A stretch of DNA of 56,027 nucleotides, from positions 1-56,027 of the forward strand of contig DASRES010000054.1 in the NCBI GenBank assembly GCA_035651955.1, in the 5' to 3' direction. Source of the stretch: Acidimicrobiia bacterium (GTDB taxonomy: Bacteria > Actinomycetota > Acidimicrobiia > IMCC26256 > JAMXLJ01). The translations under genes were made by a program, and so were the position numbers. Under the pieces are notes generated by a model. That model did not search any database, was not told the DNA's origin, and saw only the letters and a program-made list of their open reading frames with translations. Numbering within the stretch: the first letter of the stretch is position 1; every line of letters begins with the position of its first letter. Below are positions 31,358 through 38,740 of the stretch, one piece after another.

Positions 31358-34150
31358 GTGGTGAGCGTGCTCGGACGGCCGTCGATCGTCGACGCGATCG
31401 AGCGTTCCGCCGACCCGATCACGGCGCGCGTCGCGTTGGAGCGGCTGACGGAGGCCCATCCCGGTCTCGACGCGGAGCTGGCCTCGAGCCCCCGGCTCGT
31501 CGACGCGCTCGTCGCGGTGTCGGTCGCGTCGCGGTCCTTGCTCGCCGGGCTGCTCGTCGACGCCGAGATGGTCGACGCGTTGCGCGACGTCGACTCGTTG
31601 GAGCGCGAGCTCGACGTTCAAGCGTTCCGTGACCGTCTCGCGCGTGGCCTTGCGGGCGCGGATGATCCGGCCGCGGCGCTCCGGCGCTGGAAGCGTCGCG
31701 AGCTCGTCCGCGTCGCGGCACGCGACCTGCTCGGCCTCGCCGACCTGCGCGCCGTGGGTGCGGAGCTGGCTGCGCTCGCCGAGGCGGCGCTCCGGGCGGT
31801 GGCAGACCTCGCAGCACCGTCGGGCGGCCTCGCGGTGATCGGCATGGGCAAGCTCGGCGGCTGCGAGCTGAACTACTCGAGCGACGTCGACGTGCTGTTC
31901 GTGCACGAGAACGGGGCGGACGACGCCGAGCGGGCCGCACGCCAGGTCCTCGCGCTGATGGCCCACCCGACCGCCGACGGGATCGTGTTCCGCACCGACG
32001 CCGACCTGCGCCCCGAGGGCCGCGCGGGGCCGCTGACCCGCAGCCTCGACGCCTACCTCGCGTACTACGAGCGCTGGGCGCAGAACTGGGAGTTCCAGGC
32101 GCTGATCAAGGCCCGGCCCGTCGCAGGCGACGGCGACCTGGCGGAGCGGTTCATGACGCGCGTCGCGCCGTTCGTGTGGCCGGCCGTCCTCAACGCCGAC
32201 GCCGTCCGCGAGATCCGTGAGATGAAGGCGCGCGCCGAGCAGGAGACCAGGCGCCGCGGTGTCGGCGACCGGGAGCTGAAGCGCGGACCGGGAGGGATCC
32301 GCGACATCGAGTTCGCCGTGCAGCTCCTCCAGCTCGTGCACGGCCGCCACGACCCGTCGATCCGCTCGCGCAACACGCTCGAAGCGCTCACGCAGCTCGC
32401 GCGCGCGGGGTACGTCGACGACGAGGACGCGCGCCGTCTCGATCGCGCGTACCGCTCCCTGCGTACCGTCGAGCACCGGCTGCAGCTCTGGGACGAGCAG
32501 CAGACCCACACGCTCCCGACCGACGCGTCGGCACGCGCCCGCCTCGCGCGCGTCCTCGGCTACCGCGACCGTGGCAGCGCGTCCGCGTGGGCGCAGTTCG
32601 AGGCGAACCATCGAGCGCAGCAGGCGACGGTCCGGTCGATCCACGAGAAGCTGTTCTTCGCGCCGCTGCTCGAGACGCTCGCCGGAACCGGTCCGCTGTC
32701 GATCGAGGCGGCCGAGGAGCGGCTCGTCGCGTTCGGCTTCACGGACGTCGCGCAGGCGCGTGCCGCGCTGCACGAGCTGACGTCCGGCCTGACCCGCCGT
32801 TCGCAGCTGATGCAGCAGCTCCTCCCGCTCGTCTTGGAGTGGTGCTCCGTCGCGCCCGATCCCGACCTCGCGCTGTTGCAGCTGCGCCGGCTCGTCGAGG
32901 GCCCCGTCCGCTCGACCGCGCTCGCGACCGCGTTCCGCGACGTGCCGGCCACGGCGGAGCGGACGTGCCGGGTGCTCGGGTCGAGCCGCCTGCTCGGGGA
33001 CGCGCTCCGCCGCCACCCGGAGCTCGTCGAGCTGCTCGGCTCGGACGCGCAGCTCGCGGTCGAGAAGTCGCGCGACGAGCTCGTCGACGAGGCGACGCGC
33101 ACGCTCACGTGGCGCCAGGACGCGGAGGGCAGGCGTGAGGGGCTGCGGCGGTTCAAGCGTCGCGAGCTCGTCCGCATCGGCGCGCGCGACCTCCTCGGCT
33201 TCGCCGACACGGAGACGGCGGGTCGTGAGCTCGCCGCGCTCGCGGACGCGTCGGTGCATGCCGCGCTCGAGATGCTGGCACCGCCGTTGCCGTTCGCGGT
33301 GATCGGCATGGGCCGCTTCGGTGGCGCGGACCTGTCGTACGCGTCCGACATCGACGTGCTCTTCGTGTACGAGGGGACGGGCGCGGACGACTTCGCCGAG
33401 GCCGAGCGCGTCGCCGAGGCGCTCATGGTCGAGATCGGCGCGACGACGGCCGAGGGTCAGACGTTCCGCATCGACGCCGCTCTCCGTCCGGAGGGCAAGC
33501 AGGGCCCGCTCGCGCGGTCGCTCGACGGGTACCGCGAGTACTACGAGCGCTGGGCGTTGACGTGGGAGTTCCAGGCGCTCCTCAAGGCGCGGCCGGTCGC
33601 GGGTGACATGGAGCTCGCGGCCCGGTTCTGCGACCTCGTCGAGCCGTTCGTGTACCGCGACCCGTTCCCGGACGACGCGGTGCGCGAGGTGCGGCGGATG
33701 AAGGCGCGCATCGAGCGCGAGCGGATCCCGCCCGGCGAGGACCCGCAGTTCCACCTGAAGCTCGGGCGCGGCTCGCTGTCCGACGTGGAGTTCACGGCAC
33801 AGCTCGTCCAGCTCGAGCACGGCGCGCGCATCCCGTCGCTGCGAACGCCGTCGACCGTCGTCGCGCTGCGCGCGGCCGCGGCCGCCGGCGTCCTCGACCC
33901 GTCCGACGCATTCGCGCTCGAGCAGTCGCACGCGTTCTGCTCACGCGCGCGCGACTACCGGTTCCTGCTCACGGGGAGCCAGCGCGAGTCGCTGCCGCAG
34001 GACTCCGTGGAAGCGCTGCGCCTCGCACGGATGCTCGGCTATCTCGGCCGTCCGCAGGCGTCGTTGCGGGACGACTACCGCCGCATCACGCGCCGCGCCC
34101 GGCGTGTCGTCGAGCGGGTCTTCTACGGCCGCGAGCCCGACGCCCCCTGA
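31358..34150 (+). CDS. glnE: Bifunctional glutamine synthetase adenylyltransferase/deadenylase
   Basis: 930 residues from the first of two adjacent GTGs at 31358. It adenylylates and deadenylylates glutamine synthetase, setting nitrogen assimilation. Two nucleotidyltransferase domains are visible: GMGKLGGCELNYSSDVDVLF near residues 161-185 (deadenylase half) and GMGRFGGADLSYASDIDVLF near 650-672 (adenylyltransferase half), each with G-S/D-x-D metal ligands and followed by the RPEG motif. Helical linkers contain GGIRDIEF and GSLSDVEF, as usual. Length is normal. The open frame begins far upstream (30962), but that part is antisense to nadE. Confidence 0.96.
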   Translation: MVSVLGRPSIVDAIERSADPITARVALERLTEAHPGLDAELASSPRLVDALVAVSVASRSLLAGLLVDAEMVDALRDVDSLERELDVQAFRDRLARGLAGADDPAAALRRWKRRELVRVAARDLLGLADLRAVGAELAALAEAALRAVADLAAPSGGLAVIGMGKLGGCELNYSSDVDVLFVHENGADDAERAARQVLALMAHPTADGIVFRTDADLRPEGRAGPLTRSLDAYLAYYERWAQNWEFQALIKARPVAGDGDLAERFMTRVAPFVWPAVLNADAVREIREMKARAEQETRRRGVGDRELKRGPGGIRDIEFAVQLLQLVHGRHDPSIRSRNTLEALTQLARAGYVDDEDARRLDRAYRSLRTVEHRLQLWDEQQTHTLPTDASARARLARVLGYRDRGSASAWAQFEANHRAQQATVRSIHEKLFFAPLLETLAGTGPLSIEAAEERLVAFGFTDVAQARAALHELTSGLTRRSQLMQQLLPLVLEWCSVAPDPDLALLQLRRLVEGPVRSTALATAFRDVPATAERTCRVLGSSRLLGDALRRHPELVELLGSDAQLAVEKSRDELVDEATRTLTWRQDAEGRREGLRRFKRRELVRIGARDLLGFADTETAGRELAALADASVHAALEMLAPPLPFAVIGMGRFGGADLSYASDIDVLFVYEGTGADDFAEAERVAEALMVEIGATTAEGQTFRIDAALRPEGKQGPLARSLDGYREYYERWALTWEFQALLKARPVAGDMELAARFCDLVEPFVYRDPFPDDAVREVRRMKARIERERIPPGEDPQFHLKLGRGSLSDVEFTAQLVQLEHGARIPSLRTPSTVVALRAAAAAGVLDPSDAFALEQSHAFCSRARDYRFLLTGSQRESLPQDSVEALRLARMLGYLGRPQASLRDDYRRITRRARRVVERVFYGREPDAP

Positions 34151-34153
34151 CCG

Positions 34154-34197
34154 GTTGGTACACGAGTCGCGGTCCTGGGCGCGAGTTGTGTACCAAC
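34154..34197. promoter_or_regulatory. Perfect 10-bp inverted repeat after glnE
   Basis: GTTGGTACAC (34154-34163) and GTGTACCAAC (34188-34197) are separated by 24 bases. It starts four bases after the glnE stop and lies before the DUF3500 gene. It could be a long-loop terminator or, more likely from the AT-rich arms, two half-sites of an operator for the downstream pair. Confidence 0.5.
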
Positions 34198-34292
34198 GCG
34201 GGATGGCGGCGGGACGATCTACCGTCTGTGTCCGTGGCTCCCTCGGCTCCGCCCTCCCGGCCATCCGGCCAGGGCTCCGCCTCGTAGCGCAC

Positions 34293-35246
34293 ATGGACCT
34301 GGCCTCGTCGCTCGCGGACGCCACCGGCACGTTCCTCGGGTCGCTCGACGGCTCGCAGCGCGCGCTGGCGTGCATCCCGTTCGATCACGACGACGAGCGG
34401 CACACGTGGGCGTACTGGCCGACGGAGCGCCGCGGCATGCCGGTGTCGAAGCTCGAGCGCGCGCAGTCGAAGTCGTTGCACCGGCTGCTCGCGACGCTCG
34501 TCCCGCTGCCCGCGTTCGCGCGTGTCGTCACGATCATGGGGCTCGACGAGGTGCTCGACCGGCTGGAGCGCTACGGCAGCGACCGTCGTCACCGTGACGA
34601 CTACTGGCTGACCGTCTTCGGTGAGCCGGGTGCGGACGCGTGGGCGGTGCGCTACGAGGGGCACCACGTCTCCCTGCACGCGACGGTCGTCGACCGCGAG
34701 GTGCGCCTCACGCCGTTGTTCCTCGGCGCGAACCCCGCGTCGGTGCACGACCACGGGATGACGGTCGTGGCACCGCTCGCGGTCGAGGAGCAGCTCGGCT
34801 TCGACCTCCTGCACGCGCTCACGGTCGAGCAACGAGCGTCCGCGGTCGTCGCCGACGTCGCACCCGACGACATCGTGACCCGCAACGACCGGCACGTCGG
34901 CGACTCGATCCCCGACGACGGCGTGCCGATCGCGGCGCTCACGGGCGTGGCCGCGGACACGGCTCGCCGGCTGCTCGACGTGTACCTCGCCCGCTTCCCC
35001 GCCGGTGCACGCGTGCCCGATCCGGATCGGGCCCGCTTCGCGTGGGCGGGCGCGCCGGAGCCGGGCGTCGGGCACTACTACCGCGTCGCGGGCCCCCGGT
35101 TGCTCGTCGAGCTCGACAACACCCAGGACGACGCGAACCACGTCCACACCGTCGTGCGCGAGCCGTCACACGACTTCGGTGAGGACGTGCTCGCGGAGCA
35201 CCACCGTCGCGCGCACGCGCGGGAGGCAAGAGAGGAGCAGGGATGA
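34293..35246 (+). CDS. DUF3500 family protein
   Basis: 317 residues from the ATG at 34293. Recognised from the order of conserved segments: LDGSQRALACIPFDHDDERHTWAYWP, GMPVSKLERAQSKSLHRLL, a DDYWLTVFGEPG strand, VRYEGHHVSLHATVVD, TPLFLGANPA and a C-terminal HYYRVAGPRLLVELDNTQDDANHVH. The family's activity is unknown to me; the clustered His/Asp residues (EGHH, HDHGM, DNTQDDANHVH) look like a metal site. It overlaps the esterase gene by four bases. In-frame ATGs further upstream (34203) exist, but that segment is low-complexity Ser/Arg. Confidence 0.82.
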   Translation: MDLASSLADATGTFLGSLDGSQRALACIPFDHDDERHTWAYWPTERRGMPVSKLERAQSKSLHRLLATLVPLPAFARVVTIMGLDEVLDRLERYGSDRRHRDDYWLTVFGEPGADAWAVRYEGHHVSLHATVVDREVRLTPLFLGANPASVHDHGMTVVAPLAVEEQLGFDLLHALTVEQRASAVVADVAPDDIVTRNDRHVGDSIPDDGVPIAALTGVAADTARRLLDVYLARFPAGARVPDPDRARFAWAGAPEPGVGHYYRVAGPRLLVELDNTQDDANHVHTVVREPSHDFGEDVLAEHHRRAHAREAREEQG

Positions 35247-36163
35247 TGTGGCCCGAGGAGTACGAGGGGCTGCGCGACGAGGCCCGGGCGATGGCGGACG
35301 CGATCCGCGAGCTCATGAGCGCCGACGCCGCGACGATGCCGACCGACACCGCGGGACGCGTCGCGGCCGAGCGCCGGATGATGCAGTCGTTCGAGGTCGA
35401 GTCACCGGACGGCACCGACGAGTCGATCGCCGGCGTGCCCTGCCGCGTGTTCCGCAGCCCGTCGCCGCGAGGGACCTACGTGCACTTCCACGGTGGGGCG
35501 ATGATGCTCGGGAGCCCGCGCATGAACGACGTCGGCAACGCGGAGATCGCGAAGACGCTCGGCGTGGACGTCGTGTCCGTTGACTACCGACTCGCGCCCG
35601 AGTACCCGTTCCCGGCCGGCAGCGACGACTGCCTCGCCGTCACGAAGGCCGTGCTCGACTCGACCGACGGGCCCGTGGTGGTGGGCGGCGAGTCGGCCGG
35701 CGGCTACTACGCGGCCATGACGCTGCTGCGCGTGCGCGACGAGCTGGGTGCGATCGACCGTGTGACCGGCGCGAACCTCGTCTTCGGTGTCTACGACCTG
35801 AGCGGGACGCCGTCGGGTGTCGGGGTGAGGCCGAGCAACGTGGCGGACATGCTCGACCCCGAGCTGAGCGGCTTCGTGCTCGAGTGCTTCCTCCCCGGCG
35901 TGTCGCGTCTCGACTCACGCGCGCCGCAGTACTCGCCGCTGTATGCCGACCTGCGCGACATGCCTCCCGCGCTGTTCACGGTCGGGTCGGCCGACCACCT
36001 GCTCGACGACACGTTGTTCATGGCGGCACGCTGGGAGGCGTGGGGCAACGAAGCCGAGCTGGCGGTGTACCCGGACTGCATCCACGGGTTCGTCGCCTTC
36101 CCGATGGAGCTCGGCAAGCGCGCACGCGAGCGCATCGGCACCTTCCTGGACGGCTGCTTCTGA
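35243..36163 (+). CDS. HSL-family alpha/beta hydrolase (acetyl esterase-like)
   Basis: 306 residues. The HSL oxyanion motif HFHGGAMMLGSP lies near 79-90, VDYRLAPEYPFPAG near 115, the nucleophile GESAGG near 150, the acid in GSADHLLDD near 250 and the catalytic His in CIHGF near 280. All elements of the hormone-sensitive-lipase family are present. ATG at 35243 with GAGGAG upstream; a second ATG follows directly. It is co-translated with the DUF3500 protein, suggesting they act on the same compound. Confidence 0.9.
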   Translation: MMWPEEYEGLRDEARAMADAIRELMSADAATMPTDTAGRVAAERRMMQSFEVESPDGTDESIAGVPCRVFRSPSPRGTYVHFHGGAMMLGSPRMNDVGNAEIAKTLGVDVVSVDYRLAPEYPFPAGSDDCLAVTKAVLDSTDGPVVVGGESAGGYYAAMTLLRVRDELGAIDRVTGANLVFGVYDLSGTPSGVGVRPSNVADMLDPELSGFVLECFLPGVSRLDSRAPQYSPLYADLRDMPPALFTVGSADHLLDDTLFMAARWEAWGNEAELAVYPDCIHGFVAFPMELGKRARERIGTFLDGCF

Positions 36164-36177
36164 CCCCACCGCCGTTG

Positions 36178-36221
36178 TGTGAAGCGTGACCGACGCTCTG
36201 TGTCCGTCACGCTTCCCAAAA
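36178..36221. repeat. 44-base palindromic element, copy A (intergenic)
   Basis: Begins TGTGAAGC and ends CTTCCCAAAA. A perfect 10-bp inverted repeat, GAAGCGTGAC / GTCACGCTTC (36181-36215), has a 15-base loop. Copy B at 38299-38342 has the same length and the same conserved ends, with stem bases changed on both sides. It lies between the esterase stop and the enoyl-CoA hydratase start, where it may end or regulate transcription. Confidence 0.55.
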
Positions 36222-36264
36222 GCGACTAGGACTACGGACCCGACCGCGCGTCCCGGAGGCCGCC

Positions 36265-37128
36265 GTGCAGAGCAGCGTCAGGTACGACCAGTACGACCAC
36301 GTCCTCGTCGACGAGCCCCTGCCGGGTGTGCGGCGGATCACGCTGAACCGGCCCGACAAGCGCAACGCGCTCAACCACCCGCTGCGAGGCCAATTGCTGC
36401 AGGCGCTGCGCGAGGGCGATGCCGACGACGACGTGCGCGTGCAGATCATCCGCGGCGCAGGACCGTCGTTCTCGGCCGGCTACGACCTCGGCGGTGGCAA
36501 CGAGGGTCACGAGATGCCCTTCTACACGCCCGAGGGCGAGGGCCAGTGGCCGCGCCACGTCACCGAGAGCTGGATGAGCATCTGGGATCTCGCCAAGCCG
36601 GTCATCGCGCAGGTGCACGGGTACTGCCTCGCGGGCGGCAGCGAGCTCGCGACCGGATGCGACCTCGTCTACATGGCCGAGGACGCGCAGATGGGCTACC
36701 CGGCGGTTCGCTTCGGCGTTCCCGACATGCACTTCCACGCCTGGTACATCGGACCGCGCAAGGCGATGGAGATGATGCTCACGGGCGACTCCATCTCCGG
36801 CGTCGAGGCCGTGCAGCTGGGCTGGGCGAACGCGGCGTACCCGGTCGAGGAGCTCGAGGAGCGCGTGCTCGAGGTCGCGTCGCGCATCGCGAAGATGCCA
36901 CCCGACATCGTGCGCCTGAACAAGCGCATCGTGCACCGCGGGATGGAGGTCATGGGCCTGCGCACCGCGATCCGGGTCGGCACCGAGCTGTGCGCGCTCG
37001 GAACGCACCAGAAGAGCCTGCACGAGTTCGTCGCCAACACGCAGAAGCGCGGGCTCACCGCCGCGCTCGACGCGCGTGACTCGAAGTTCGGCGACTACCG
37101 CACCGGCGAGCAGCAGCCGAGCGCATAG
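36265..37128 (+). CDS. Enoyl-CoA hydratase/isomerase family protein
   Basis: 287 residues from the GTG at 36265 with GGAGG five bases upstream. Crotonase fold: ITLNRPDKRNALN near 28-40, oxyanion loop GAGPSFSAGYDLGG near 70-83, HGYCLAGGSELATGCDLV near 120-137 (Glu at the hydratase position) and FGVPDMHFHAWYIG. It carries a longer insert (GGGNEGHEMPFYTPEGEG) after the first oxyanion loop than plain hydratases. It converges on the thiolase-fold gene with a 9-base gap. Its substrate is probably a branched or cyclic acyl-CoA, given the neighbours. Confidence 0.88.
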   Translation: MQSSVRYDQYDHVLVDEPLPGVRRITLNRPDKRNALNHPLRGQLLQALREGDADDDVRVQIIRGAGPSFSAGYDLGGGNEGHEMPFYTPEGEGQWPRHVTESWMSIWDLAKPVIAQVHGYCLAGGSELATGCDLVYMAEDAQMGYPAVRFGVPDMHFHAWYIGPRKAMEMMLTGDSISGVEAVQLGWANAAYPVEELEERVLEVASRIAKMPPDIVRLNKRIVHRGMEVMGLRTAIRVGTELCALGTHQKSLHEFVANTQKRGLTAALDARDSKFGDYRTGEQQPSA

Positions 37129-37137
37129 CCGGCCTCC

Positions 37138-38280
37138 TCAGGCGCGTTCGAGGATCAGGCCGCTGCGGCCCGCGGCGACGAGGACGTGCCCGACGTCCGG
37201 GATCTGGTTCGCGGCGCTCCCGCGCACCTGACGCACGCCCTCGATCACGTTGTTGACGCCGTGGATGTAGCCCTCGCCGAGCAGCCCGCCGTTCGGGTTG
37301 ACGGGGAGGGAGCCGTCGAGCTCGATGTTGCCGTCCGCGATGAAGTCGCGCGCCTCACCGCGACCGCAGAACCCGAACGCCTCCAGTTGCAGGAACACGA
37401 TCGGGCTCATGTTCTCGTAGATCATCGCGACGTCGACGTCGCGCGGCGTGATGCCCGCGGCGTCGTAGAGCTGGCGCGCGACGAAGCGCGCCTCGGGGAG
37501 CTCCGCGAGATCGGCGTGGTAGTAGCTGTGCATCACGCTGCCGTCGACCAGGTGCCCGTCGGCCGCGGCGCGGACGCGCACCGCTGGGTTCGGGAGGTCG
37601 CGGCCGCGATCCGCGCGCGTGACCACGAGCGCGGCACCGCCGTCGCTCTCCTGGCACATGTCGAGCAGTCGTAGGACCGGCTCGACGATCCACCGTGACG
37701 CCTGGTGGTCCGCGAGCGTGATCGGACGGCGATGGAACCAGGCGTTCGGGTTCGTCGCCGCGTGCTTGCGCGCGACGACGCTGTAACGCCCGAAGTCCTC
37801 GTTGGTCACGCCGAACTCGTGCATGTAGCGCTGGAACTGCAGCGCGTACGTCTTGCCCGGCGTGTCGAGACCGAAGGGCATGTACCAGTTGAGTCCCGGC
37901 ACGCTCGCGCGCGCGTTCGGCTGACCGAACCGGCGCCCGGACCGCTCGTTGAACGCCCGGTACAGCAGGACCACGTCCGCAACTCCGGCGGTCACCGCCG
38001 CCGCGGCGTGCTGGACCATGGTGTTGGAGCCCGGCCCGCCGTGCGGCGTGCGCGACCAGTACCGAAGCTCGGGGATCCCCAGGCAACGCATCAGCTCGAG
38101 CTCGTCGTTGTCGTCGAGGGTGAACGTGACCATGCCGTCGACGTCGCGCGGCGCGAGACCCGCGTCGTCGATCGCCGCGCTCGCGGCCTCGGCCGCGAGC
38201 TGGAGCGTGCTGCGACCGGAGCACTTCGAGTACTCCGTGTGCCCGATCCCGGCGATGACGACGTCGTCGAAGCGCGCCAT
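37138..38280 (-). CDS. Thiolase-fold protein of the SCP2/Ltp type (probable retro-aldolase)
   Basis: 380 residues from the ATG at 38280 (TGATG overlap with the DUF35 gene). Thiolase-like fold with VVIAGIGHTEYSKCSGRSTLQLAAEA at the N-terminus and the SCP-thiolase end NPNGGLLGEGYIHGVNN near 330-345. The usual N-terminal nucleophile Cys segment reads HGGPGSNTMVQHAAAAV with no Cys, so a Claisen thiolase reaction is unlikely. Ltp2-type proteins of steroid side-chain degradation share this and act as retro-aldolases with a DUF35 partner, which is the adjacent gene here. The role is inferred from family and context. Confidence 0.85.
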   Translation of the reverse strand: MARFDDVVIAGIGHTEYSKCSGRSTLQLAAEAASAAIDDAGLAPRDVDGMVTFTLDDNDELELMRCLGIPELRYWSRTPHGGPGSNTMVQHAAAAVTAGVADVVLLYRAFNERSGRRFGQPNARASVPGLNWYMPFGLDTPGKTYALQFQRYMHEFGVTNEDFGRYSVVARKHAATNPNAWFHRRPITLADHQASRWIVEPVLRLLDMCQESDGGAALVVTRADRGRDLPNPAVRVRAAADGHLVDGSVMHSYYHADLAELPEARFVARQLYDAAGITPRDVDVAMIYENMSPIVFLQLEAFGFCGRGEARDFIADGNIELDGSLPVNPNGGLLGEGYIHGVNNVIEGVRQVRGSAANQIPDVGHVLVAAGRSGLILERA

Positions 38281-38735
38281 CACGCTCCCCCCGCCTTCTG
38301 TGAAGCCTCATGCACACCATGTGTGTCTGAGCCTTCCCAAAACGGGGTCGTGGGGCGGAACTGGGGAAGGACCGTGCCGTCGTGGTCGACGAACACGACC
38401 TCGACCGGCATGTCGTTGTGCACGTCGGCGGGCTCGACGTCCACGAGGTTCGACACGAGGCGCACGCCTTCGTCGAGCTGCACGAGCGCGACGATCCGCG
38501 GCTGCGCGTCCGGCTCGGTCGGGTGGCGCGACACGATCCACGAGTACACGGTGCCGCGCCCCGTCGACTCACGCGCCTCGTGGCGCAACGAGCGACACCG
38601 CGCGCACATCGGAGCCGGCGGGTGTCGCACCGCGCCGCAGTCCGCGCACGCCTGCAGCAACAGCCGGCCCGCGCGCACGCCGTCCCAGAAGAAGGCGTCG
38701 TCGGCGCCGGGGACGGGCGGGATGACCGACGGCAT
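38280..38735 (-). CDS. DUF35 Zn-ribbon/OB-fold partner protein
   Basis: 151 residues. The rubredoxin-like Zn ribbon CADCGAVRHPPAPMCARC (C-x2-C-x10-C-x2-C, residues ~31-48) is followed by an OB fold (GTVYSWIVSRHP..., RIVALVQLDEGVRLVSNLVD). DUF35 proteins dock on thiolase-fold enzymes and stabilise or activate them. Directly upstream of, and overlapping, the thiolase-fold gene. The last ~20 residues (PFWEGSDTHGVHEASQKAGG) are encoded by a palindromic element that also occurs between genes at 36178, so the tail may be an insertion. Confidence 0.88.
   Translation of the reverse strand: MPSVIPPVPGADDAFFWDGVRAGRLLLQACADCGAVRHPPAPMCARCRSLRHEARESTGRGTVYSWIVSRHPTEPDAQPRIVALVQLDEGVRLVSNLVDVEPADVHNDMPVEVVFVDHDGTVLPQFRPTTPFWEGSDTHGVHEASQKAGGA
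38299..38342. repeat. 44-base palindromic element, copy B (inside the DUF35 gene end)
   Basis: TGTGAAGC...CTTCCCAAAA, the same length and ends as copy A (30 of 44 positions identical by hand count). Its arms GAAGCCTCA / TGAGCCTTC pair with one mismatch, and the loop holds a further CACAC-CAT-GTGTG palindrome. On the minus strand it encodes the tail of the DUF35 protein in frame. Confidence 0.55.
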
Positions 38736-38740
38736 GATCG

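Noticed and set aside
29585-33931. A 1448-codon open frame on the minus strand across nadE and all of glnE
   Set aside because: Only the nadE part has family signatures. The rest is low-complexity Arg/Glu-rich sequence antisense to glnE, typical of high-GC third-position bias.
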